Below, piece after piece: positions 40,441-46,513 of a DNA stretch of 46,513 bases. Position 1 is the stretch's first letter; the number at the start of each line of letters is the position of its first letter. This stretch comes from JBHELT01 sp046262935 (lineage in GTDB: Bacteria; Actinomycetota; CADDZG01; JAHWKV01): positions 1 through 46,513 of the forward strand of contig JBHELT010000029.1 of the NCBI GenBank assembly GCA_046262935.1, written 5' to 3'. A program made the position numbers and the translations under genes. Below the pieces are notes generated by a model that was not told where the DNA came from, did not search any database, and worked only from the letters and a program-made list of their open reading frames with translations.

Positions 40441-41478
40441 ATGGCCGAACAACGCTGGCACGCCGGCCCTGCATTCAATAACACTTTCAAAGACATCCGC
40501 GGACATTCATCGACGAGCTTCTTCACTGCCGCGATCTTGTGCCTGCCCTCGTTGTTCGCATCGGTGATCATCTCGTCGGGGGCCCCACTCATCGGATATC
40601 CGCTTCAATTCATCGCCCTTTTCGCGTCGGGGATCTGGTTACCTGTCGCCATCATCAGTGCAACTCGCATGTATGCAACAGGAACCGATCCTGGCGTTGG
40701 CGGGTTGCTCGATGAGACGGCATCGTGGCGGCTCTTTAGTTACCTTGGAACGACCTTCTTGATCTTCCTTTTGTTCTTTGCCGCAATCATCGTGGCATTC
40801 ATCCCAGCGATCGGGGTTGGGGTCTCGGGAGCGATCGCCAATGGCGGGGACATAACTCGGGCGTTCCGCGGCGGAAACGGCGTGCTGACGGTCCTGACCG
40901 TACTCATTGGCTTCGCGCTCGCCGCCACATTCGGACTCATCATCTACCTGCGCTACGGCCTCGCCCCTGTGATCAACGTTCTCGAACGACTCGGCCCCGC
41001 CAAGAGTTTGAAACGCTCGCGCGACTTGATGAAGGGCCGATGGATGGATCTATTCGTGCTATTCGTGATGGTGATAGCAGTGACGATCGTTGCATACATC
41101 GTTGTTCTCGGACCGAGCCTTGTTGTGACATTCGCGTCCGGGATAACAAGGACGACTGGTCCGCTGGCGGCACCGCGTCTTGGCCCCGTGGCCGCCATCG
41201 TGTCTGGGCTTTCGACTTACCTGTACTCGATCATCATCACCGTCATATCGACAGGGACCCTGGCTAATTTTTATCTCGGTATCCGCGGCGACGAAGCGAT
41301 GATGGAAAGGCAGCAGCGGGTTGCGTTGATGAGTGGGGCCCCCGCCGCGTGGCCATCGCAGGGCTCAGTCCAAACCGACCAAGGCGACGTCGGCCTTGGA
41401 GAGCGACAAACCTATCCCGGCGAGCAGCAAGACGCCCCCAGGGATGACGAGAACCCCGGGCAGTTCCCCGAAAACTAA
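40441..41478 (+). CDS. polytopic membrane protein (GDPD membrane-domain/DUF975-like)
   Basis: A 345-residue membrane protein with about six helices, starting 1 nt after the DUF4190 stop. FNNTFKDIRGHSSTSFFTA opens it, and the conserved-looking YLRYGLAPVINVLERLGPAKSLKRSRDLMKGRW segment between helices resembles the linker in glycerophosphodiesterase membrane domains. The last 38 residues are polar and lie antisense to the end of the convergent DMT transporter (114-nt overlap), so the original stop may have been lost. Role unknown. Confidence 0.82.
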   Translation: MAEQRWHAGPAFNNTFKDIRGHSSTSFFTAAILCLPSLFASVIISSGAPLIGYPLQFIALFASGIWLPVAIISATRMYATGTDPGVGGLLDETASWRLFSYLGTTFLIFLLFFAAIIVAFIPAIGVGVSGAIANGGDITRAFRGGNGVLTVLTVLIGFALAATFGLIIYLRYGLAPVINVLERLGPAKSLKRSRDLMKGRWMDLFVLFVMVIAVTIVAYIVVLGPSLVVTFASGITRTTGPLAAPRLGPVAAIVSGLSTYLYSIIITVISTGTLANFYLGIRGDEAMMERQQRVALMSGAPAAWPSQGSVQTDQGDVGLGERQTYPGEQQDAPRDDENPGQFPEN

Positions 41479-42243
41479 GGCTGCGATCAAAGCTGAGATA
41501 ACTGGCTCGCCCATGACCGCTACCGCGATGCGAGTCGCATCGATCCGCTCGAGCAACAGGTTGAAGATCGTATGCCCCAGCAATTGAGGGCCGATGGCCA
41601 TGAGCGCCAGCAAGAACCAATCGCGCGCTCGGTATGACAAGAAAGAAGTGTGGGTCAACACCATCGCGCCGGCCAGGAAGATCGAGCATGATCCGTACAC
41701 CATCATCGCGTAGGTGAGCACCGAGTAACGCGTCCGCAGACGTCGCCCCATGATCAGATAACCGGTCGCAGCTATGGCTCCTGCGATCGCCAGACCGTCA
41801 CCTGCCATGGAGCGGCTGCCAGCGCCAAGGTCGCCCCCGGTAACCAGCGATCCCCCAACCACCGCGATCGCGATACCAATCACAACTCTTCTAGCAGGGC
41901 GGTCACCGATGAAGAACGAACCGATAGCGACGAAGACCGGCGTCGACGCCACCAATAAGACGCTCGACGCGACACTGGTCATGTTCACCGACGCGACCCA
42001 GGTTGCGAAGTGCACGGCAAGCATCAAGCCGGTCATAGACAGTGCAGCGAAGTCCTTCGAGTCCGAGCGCTTTATCTCATCGCGGTGCCGTATCAGCACG
42101 AATGGCGCTAGAACCAAGGCGATGGAGAAGTTCCGCCAGAAAGAGATGGCCAGCGGCGGAACATCGCGCGCTAGCCTTATCAATGGGGCTGACCAGGAAA
42201 CGGCGACGACCGCGACCACAAGTAAGAGCCGATCGCGTTTCAC
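41365..42243 (-). CDS. EamA-type drug/metabolite transporter (DMT family)
   Basis: A 292-residue protein with ten predicted helices in two EamA repeats. The N-terminal VVAVVAVSWSAPLIRLARDVPPLAISFWRNFSIAL is typical. The final helix, GVLVIPGGVLLLAGIGLSLS, is complete, so the gene is intact although its 3' end lies over the neighbouring gene. Substrate unknown. GTG start with TAGCAT-N6-GTG; it shares the symmetric 7-bp promoter element with the NUDIX gene. Confidence 0.9.
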   Translation of the reverse strand: MKRDRLLLVVAVVAVSWSAPLIRLARDVPPLAISFWRNFSIALVLAPFVLIRHRDEIKRSDSKDFAALSMTGLMLAVHFATWVASVNMTSVASSVLLVASTPVFVAIGSFFIGDRPARRVVIGIAIAVVGGSLVTGGDLGAGSRSMAGDGLAIAGAIAATGYLIMGRRLRTRYSVLTYAMMVYGSCSIFLAGAMVLTHTSFLSYRARDWFLLALMAIGPQLLGHTIFNLLLERIDATRIAVAVMGEPVISALIAALVFGELPGVLVIPGGVLLLAGIGLSLSKADVALVGLD

Positions 42244-42248
42244 CTCGC

Positions 42249-42255
42249 TATGCTA
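42249..42255. promoter_or_regulatory. shared symmetric -10 element between DMT transporter and NUDIX gene
   Basis: TATGCTA reads TATGCT on the plus strand, 7 nt before GTG 42262, and TAGCAT on the minus strand, 6 nt before GTG 42243. The two start codons are 18 nt apart, so one element must serve both if both are leaderless. Confidence 0.55.
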
Positions 42256-42261
42256 CTCAAG

Positions 42262-42702
42262 GTGAGACAACCCCCGGGCGATCCGACCAACGATCCGCGG
42301 GGCCCCGCAGCAACCGTCGGCGTCGGCGCAGTGATCTGCGAGCAGAGCAAAGTCCTGCTGATCCTGCGCGGCCGTGATCCTTACCTTGGCCATTGGTCTT
42401 TGCCGGGGGGCGGCCTCGAGTTCGGTGAGACCGTCGAACAGGCCATCGTGAGGGAAGTTAGAGAAGAGACCAACCTGGTGGTTGAACCCCAAGGTCTGGC
42501 CTGGATCTTCGAGTCCATCGATCCCAGGGGCTCATATCACTTCGTCATCATCGATCACTTCGCCCGCATCGTTTCGGGCGAACCGAAGTCGGGTGACGAC
42601 GCGAGCGACATCGGATGGTTCTCCGCGGAACAGATCCGGGCGGTGCCAACAACGCCAGGACTGTTTGACTTGCTACTGGCTCACGATGCCTTTGCGACAT
42701 AG
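42262..42702 (+). CDS. NUDIX hydrolase
   Basis: A 146-residue single NUDIX domain. The Nudix box GGGLEFGETVEQAIVREVREETNLV carries the Gx5Ex7REUxEExGU pattern with its terminal Gly replaced by Asn, near residues 49-73. WSLPGG precedes the box and YHFVIIDHFARIVSGEP follows. It cleaves nucleoside diphosphate derivatives or removes oxidised nucleotides; the substrate is unknown. The GTG at 42262 was preferred to the ATG at 42250 because the latter lies inside the -10 element. Confidence 0.92.
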   Translation: MRQPPGDPTNDPRGPAATVGVGAVICEQSKVLLILRGRDPYLGHWSLPGGGLEFGETVEQAIVREVREETNLVVEPQGLAWIFESIDPRGSYHFVIIDHFARIVSGEPKSGDDASDIGWFSAEQIRAVPTTPGLFDLLLAHDAFAT

Positions 42703-42718
42703 ATAATCTTCACAGTCC

Positions 42719-42747
42719 TTGCTCGGCGCGCGCGCATCCCGTACTGT
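42719..42747 (+). promoter_or_regulatory. promoter of the D,D-carboxypeptidase gene
   Basis: TTGCTC (42719-42724), a 17-nt spacer and TACTGT (42742-42747), with the ATG at 42758 following 10 nt later, so the leader is 0-4 nt. Confidence 0.5.
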
Positions 42748-42757
42748 TTAACGACTC

Positions 42758-43954
42758 ATGTTCAAGTACACAAGAGCAATGACTTGCTTGTTGGTTGCTA
42801 CGCTGCTGGCCCTGACCTGCCAGGCTGGCGCGGCTGGCGCTGCCGTTCCCGCGGCCCCGCCGCCTCAAGTTGCTAGTGCTTCAGCCATCGTCGTAGATCT
42901 CGATAGCGGAAAGATCTTGTGGGCAAAAGATGATCAATCTGCCCGGCCTCCTGCCAGTCTCACGAAGATCCTGACTGCATACGTCGTTCTTCATTCCGTC
43001 TCGAATCTCAACGACACAGCGGTGATAACTCCCGACGCGCGAAGCGCACCGGGAAGCCGCACATATGCTGAGGCTGGTTGGTCATTCACGATCAGGGACC
43101 TTCTTTGGGGCCTGATGCTGCAGTCAGGCAACGACGCTGCTATCGCTTTGGCTCATAAAGTGAGCCCTGACGGCACCGTGCCCGGTTTCATGAACCTCGT
43201 CAACCAAACGGCCCAGCGACTGGGGGCCACCCAGACCAATTTCGTTAATCCCCATGGTTACGACGAACCAGGACACATGACCACAGCCCGCGATCTGGCG
43301 ACGATCACTTTGGCTGCGATGAAGGATCCCATCTTCGCCGAGATGGTCGCATCTAAGTCGCACGACATCGCATGGGGCGACGGCAGCAAGCACACCTTCT
43401 TCAACCACAACAAGTTGCTTTGGCGGTATCCGGGGACCATCGGTGTCAAGACCGGGTTCACCGAAGGAGCTGGACACGGATTGGTCTCGGCAGTCCACCG
43501 CGACAACGGAACGTTGGTGACCGTATTGATGGATTCACCCGACCATTACGCCGAGTCGATCGCCCTATATAACTGGGCATTCACCAACCTTGATGCTCTG
43601 AGGGCCGCGCCGCTTGGGGTCTTGAGACCAGGAAATGTAGACAGACCAGCATCGAAGTCGGGTGCGATCAAGAAGACCTCGAACGCACCGAACAAGAAGA
43701 CCAGTTCGACCTCGGGCCTGCAGGTCGTTCAACTAAGACCCGAAGTGCTCGCAGCCGAGAAGAAGTCTGAGCATCCAACGAAGGCACCTTTGCTCGTACC
43801 GGCGCTTGCTTTTGGCTTAGCGACGTTGGTTGGTTCGCTCTTTCGCAAACGCAGACGAAAGCAGAAGGCCCAATCCCGATTGATGCAGCAGTTCCAGCAG
43901 GAATTCGACGCCCTAGGCGGCCGTTTAGAAGCTCCCGAACCTGTGGACGCTTGA
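42758..43954 (+). CDS. dacA: D-alanyl-D-alanine carboxypeptidase (S11 penicillin-binding protein)
   Basis: A 398-residue exported enzyme that trims the terminal D-Ala from peptidoglycan stem peptides. Signal peptide about 1-29. Active site motifs: Ser67-Leu-Thr-Lys70 (SLTK), Ser123-Gly-Asn125 (SGN) and Lys231-Thr-Gly233 (KTG). Unlike PBP5 the catalytic domain is followed by a low-complexity Lys/Ser linker (about 290-345), a transmembrane helix (about 348-364) and a charged tail. So it is anchored at the C-terminus. Confidence 0.95.
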   Translation: MFKYTRAMTCLLVATLLALTCQAGAAGAAVPAAPPPQVASASAIVVDLDSGKILWAKDDQSARPPASLTKILTAYVVLHSVSNLNDTAVITPDARSAPGSRTYAEAGWSFTIRDLLWGLMLQSGNDAAIALAHKVSPDGTVPGFMNLVNQTAQRLGATQTNFVNPHGYDEPGHMTTARDLATITLAAMKDPIFAEMVASKSHDIAWGDGSKHTFFNHNKLLWRYPGTIGVKTGFTEGAGHGLVSAVHRDNGTLVTVLMDSPDHYAESIALYNWAFTNLDALRAAPLGVLRPGNVDRPASKSGAIKKTSNAPNKKTSSTSGLQVVQLRPEVLAAEKKSEHPTKAPLLVPALAFGLATLVGSLFRKRRRKQKAQSRLMQQFQQEFDALGGRLEAPEPVDA

Positions 43955-43961
43955 ACCGGCT

Positions 43962-45740
43962 CTAGGCCGTGTACAAGATCACTTCGTCGCCCTTCTTCAC
44001 GGTTGAACCGGCGAACGGATCTTGATCGAAGACGATGTTCGTCCCGCAGGTCTTGCTCGCCTTCATCCGCAGAGTCACCACCAAGCCGAGCGACTGCAAT
44101 TGGTTCTGAGCATCCTTGCAGGTCTTGCCCTTCACATCGGGCATGGCGAAGGGGGCGGTCCCCTTGCTCACATGAACCCTTAAAGTAGAGCCCTTCTCGA
44201 CGCGCTGGCCCTGCGCTGTTTCCTGAGAGATGACCTGCCCAACCGGAGCGTCGTTGAATTCGTCGATCCTCTCCGCCGATAGACCGACTTCGGCCAAGGC
44301 CTTCTGTGCGTCGGCAAACTGCTTGCCAGTAACCGACGGGACGAGTACATATTCGGGGCCCGAAGATACCGTGAGGTTCACAGGTTGACCAACCTTGACC
44401 CGCCCCGGCTTCGGCTCTTGATCGATAACTTGTCCGCCTGGTGCTTTGTCGTGGACCTCTTTAACGTCGCCAACTACCAACCTTGCATCGGTGATCATGG
44501 CTTTGGCGTCATCGACCCTCTGGCCGATCAATGACGGAACATCCGTTAGGCGGGGACCTCTGCTCGCAACGATGGCAACCGACTGCCATGGCATCGCCCA
44601 ATGTCCATTCGAAGGGTTGGTACTCACCACCGTTCCAGCAGGGTCATCCAAGAATCGATGACTGACGTGAAACCCAAGACCGGCGCTTCGCATCGCAGCG
44701 ATCGCTTTGGTCTCGTCTCCCCCTGTTACCGCCGGCACCTTCACCGGGTGGTAGAAGTAACCCAGACTAGCAAGAGCGACCAACAGCAAACCCGCGACCA
44801 TCCATCGAACCGGGCGGCGCCCCTTCTTCACCGGCCCGACAGGTGCCGTGTCGATCATTTGAATCGAAACTTCGGAAGTTAGTTCGTAAGTCAGTTCGCG
44901 AAGGGGGGCCGAGACCGGCAGGGTTTGCATCACGTCAGCTATCGCCAAACGCATGTGGGCCGCATCGATGCGAGCCTCTGGCGACTTCTGCGTTGCACGA
45001 CTCAAGATGACGTCTAGAGCTGGTGGCACTTCGGTTGCCATCTTCGCAGCAAGAGGCATCGGCTCATTGAGATGTTGGTAAAGGACGCGAGCGGGCTCTC
45101 CTTCGAACGGCATCGAACCCGTGAGCAACTCGTAGAACAAACATCCAACCGAGTACACATCGGACTTACTGTCCACTCGCTCGCCGCGGGCATGTTCGGG
45201 CGCGACGTAAGCAACGGTGCCAAGGGCTCCATCGGTCGAAGGGCTTCCTTCAGCGAAACGAGCTATCCCGAAGTCGGTGACCTTCACCGTTCCGTCGGAC
45301 GAAACCAGGACGTTCTCGGGTTTTATATCGCGATGGACCAGACCGCTCGCGTGTGCAGCTTCGAGCCCGTCGAGGACCTGCATGACGATCTCGCAGGCCT
45401 GTCGCGCCGCGAGGGGGCCGCGCGTTGCAAGGATCTCGCGAAGGTTGCGGCCGCGGACGTATTCCATGACCATGAAGTAGGTGTCATCGGTCTCGCCCCA
45501 GTCGTGAACCTGTACGACGTTTCGATGATTGATGCGAGCTGCGGCCTGAGCCTCGGTGCGGAAGCGATCGACGGCCCCCGGTCGCTGAGCGATGTCGTGC
45601 GGAAGTATCTTCAACGCAACCGTTCGCCCAAGAACCTGATCGCGTGCTTTGTAAACCTCGCCCATGCCGCCCGAACCGATGCGTTGGATCACCTGATAAC
45701 GCCCCGCAATGGTGTCGCTGATCGTGGATCGGGTCGACAA
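43962..45740 (-). CDS. PASTA-domain Ser/Thr protein kinase (PknB/StkP type)
   Basis: A 592-residue receptor kinase. The kinase domain (about 14-280) has the GSGGMGEVY loop (22-30), Lys44, HRDIKPEN with catalytic Asp138, DFG at 156-158 and APE at 180-182. A single transmembrane helix (about 320-337) is followed by four PASTA repeats to residue 592. PASTA repeats sense muropeptides and control cell-wall growth and division. The TTG start at 45740 lies 3 nt after the coiled-coil gene stop, so both are in one operon. It is convergent with the D,D-carboxypeptidase. Confidence 0.95.
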   Translation of the reverse strand: MSTRSTISDTIAGRYQVIQRIGSGGMGEVYKARDQVLGRTVALKILPHDIAQRPGAVDRFRTEAQAAARINHRNVVQVHDWGETDDTYFMVMEYVRGRNLREILATRGPLAARQACEIVMQVLDGLEAAHASGLVHRDIKPENVLVSSDGTVKVTDFGIARFAEGSPSTDGALGTVAYVAPEHARGERVDSKSDVYSVGCLFYELLTGSMPFEGEPARVLYQHLNEPMPLAAKMATEVPPALDVILSRATQKSPEARIDAAHMRLAIADVMQTLPVSAPLRELTYELTSEVSIQMIDTAPVGPVKKGRRPVRWMVAGLLLVALASLGYFYHPVKVPAVTGGDETKAIAAMRSAGLGFHVSHRFLDDPAGTVVSTNPSNGHWAMPWQSVAIVASRGPRLTDVPSLIGQRVDDAKAMITDARLVVGDVKEVHDKAPGGQVIDQEPKPGRVKVGQPVNLTVSSGPEYVLVPSVTGKQFADAQKALAEVGLSAERIDEFNDAPVGQVISQETAQGQRVEKGSTLRVHVSKGTAPFAMPDVKGKTCKDAQNQLQSLGLVVTLRMKASKTCGTNIVFDQDPFAGSTVKKGDEVILYTA

Positions 45741-45743
45741 GAC

Positions 45744-46205
45744 TCAAGCCCCGCTGTGATATTTGCGAAGGTGATCGTCAAAGCGCGACTGGAGCACCCA
45801 CACTCTTTGGTCAACGTCATTCAGTTTCGTGCCAAGAGCGTCGACCTTGGTTTGAAGAGCCGAGAGTTTGGTGCTCAAATCATCGACCTTCTTTTGAAGG
45901 GCCGGGTTGCCTTGGGCCTGCTGCTTCAGGTCTGCAAGCGCGGACTGCAAAGTGGCGATCTGCTGTTTCAGGTCGGTGACGCTCGAGTCGAGGGCAATGC
46001 CTTGGGACTCGAGGGCATCGACCTGGTCCGCCACCTTGCCGACTTTGTTGAGCGACGATTGGACCTTAGGGTCGGCACTAGCCTTGGTGCAGGCTGGAGT
46101 AGCCATCAAGATGACCAGGCTGACAGCCGCCACCCAGTGCCGGGTCCGATGTGGGGACCCCCTGCGAGCTGGTAGCTGTTCCACGGGCGGTCTGTGGCTG
46201 CGCAT
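45744..46205 (-). CDS. exported coiled-coil protein, possible lipoprotein
   Basis: A 153-residue protein. The basic N-terminus and hydrophobic stretch (WVAAVSLVILMATPAC) end in a Cys that could be lipidated, though ATPAC is only a partial lipobox. The rest (about 50-148) is a heptad coiled coil (VDALESQGIALDSSVTDLKQQIATLQSALADLK and so on). Probably a wall or envelope spacer acting near the PASTA kinase. A GGAGG site lies before the ATG at 46205. Confidence 0.8.
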   Translation of the reverse strand: MRSHRPPVEQLPARRGSPHRTRHWVAAVSLVILMATPACTKASADPKVQSSLNKVGKVADQVDALESQGIALDSSVTDLKQQIATLQSALADLKQQAQGNPALQKKVDDLSTKLSALQTKVDALGTKLNDVDQRVWVLQSRFDDHLRKYHSGA

Positions 46206-46313
46206 GACTTAACCTCCGGCCTATCAAGCTACCGCGGGCTGCTGCCCCCTCCCCGGATTGCGGAATCACTTTGAATAACAAAGTGTACCAATAGTTAACA
46301 AACTCAACAGCCT
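46206..46313. other. intergenic region with a 7-bp inverted repeat
   Basis: CACTTTG, 5-nt loop AATAA, CAAAGTG lies at 46267-46285, 28 nt downstream of the alpha/beta hydrolase stop. It could be a regulator site or a weak terminator; no T-run is evident. No gene is seen. Confidence 0.35.
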
Positions 46314-46513
46314 TTAGGCCACTAGCGACTCCAGGAAGTCGAGGTGGATGGTGCCTAACTCCTCGCCCGCAGCTGCTTGCAGAAAGTGGGTGGCGTTAAG
46401 GAGTGTGATCTCGGCCCCCAATCGCTCGGCCAAACGGTGTCCTGTTTTAGGGGGCACGAACATGTCACCACTGCCCCATACGATCCGCGTCCGCCCACCG
46501 GCCACCTTAGGGA
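46314..46513 (-). CDS. alpha/beta hydrolase (C-terminal part; 5' end beyond the window)
   Basis: The last 66 residues of an alpha/beta hydrolase, open to the right edge. RIVWGSGDMFVP carries the catalytic Asp in the usual GxxDxxxP setting, and NATHFLQAAAGEEL carries the catalytic His near the C-terminus, as in epoxide hydrolase and haloalkane dehalogenase-like proteins. The nucleophile and substrate lie outside the window. Confidence 0.85.
   Translation of the reverse strand, partial: PKVAGGRTRIVWGSGDMFVPPKTGHRLAERLGAEITLLNATHFLQAAAGEELGTIHLDFLESLVA

Noticed and set aside
45072..46175. Long open frame (367 codons) on the plus strand
   Set aside because: It is antisense to the PASTA kinase and coiled-coil genes, whose motifs are clear. 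The predicted product has no recognisable domain.

Overview
The window looks like chromosomal DNA from an uncultured member of the Actinomycetota. Two small families restricted to that phylum are present: DUF5319 (33922-34530) and DUF3107 (34609-34833). So is a short CPYC zinc protein of a type I know from actinobacteria (27893-28192). Predicted F420-type enzymes (an LLM-class and a PPOX-class oxidoreductase), a PASTA Ser/Thr kinase and ThyX fit the same picture. I cannot resolve the class. The content is mostly housekeeping and envelope genes in short operons on both strands. I saw no tRNA, rRNA, CRISPR array, insertion sequence or prophage.

Layout. 1-9.3 kb: a truncated SDR, a histidine phosphatase, a beta-propeller protein coupled to an M23/lipase fusion, an LLM oxidoreductase divergent from an anchored subtilase, a class II amidotransferase, a family 5 uracil-DNA glycosylase and a methyltransferase. 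9.3-16 kb: a CHASE2/HD-GYP signalling protein, an AhpC/TSA-like gene with an in-frame UGA where its redox Cys should be, a divergent galactose-oxidase-type copper radical enzyme, a zinc-ribbon protein, a DMT transporter and a GDSL lipoprotein. 16-27 kb: an aminotransferase operon, DUF2330 plus cupredoxin, an M3 oligopeptidase, an alkyltransferase-like protein, a hotdog thioesterase, a complete M23 hydrolase, a small disordered protein coupled to a Fe-S RecB/Cas4-type nuclease, an MBL hydrolase and an SRPBCC protein. 27-39 kb: enoyl-CoA hydratase, PIG-L deacetylase and ThyX, L,D-transpeptidase, patatin, an H1-like protein, ParA, YbjN, DUF5319, DUF3107, PCMT, an AI-2E-type permease, PPOX, YqeY and a response regulator. 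39-46.5 kb: RDD, DUF2752, DUF4190 and other membrane proteins, a DMT/NUDIX divergent pair, D,D-carboxypeptidase, the PASTA kinase, a coiled-coil envelope protein and a truncated alpha/beta hydrolase.

Themes. (1) The best candidate for something exciting is the gene at 11362-11907. An in-frame UGA occupies the first position of a CPFC-type redox motif and is followed by a bSECIS-like hairpin, so it is probably a selenoprotein (UPFC). It is divergent from a secreted, predicted H2O2-producing oxidase across an 8-bp dyad. (2) The 123-residue protein at 24311-24682 has four short QxxL[LFP] peptides resembling sliding-clamp binding motifs, one at its extreme C-terminus, and is translationally coupled to the nuclease. 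(3) Fifteen genes have a TAnnnT hexamer exactly 6-7 nt before ATG or GTG, usually with no Shine-Dalgarno. This indicates widespread leaderless transcription, and in two divergent pairs one symmetric 7-bp element can supply both -10 boxes. (4) Envelope and peptidoglycan genes recur: two M23 proteins, L,D-transpeptidase, D,D-carboxypeptidase, PASTA kinase, GDSL lipoprotein and anchored subtilase. They suggest a Gram-positive wall with C-terminally membrane-anchored exoproteins.
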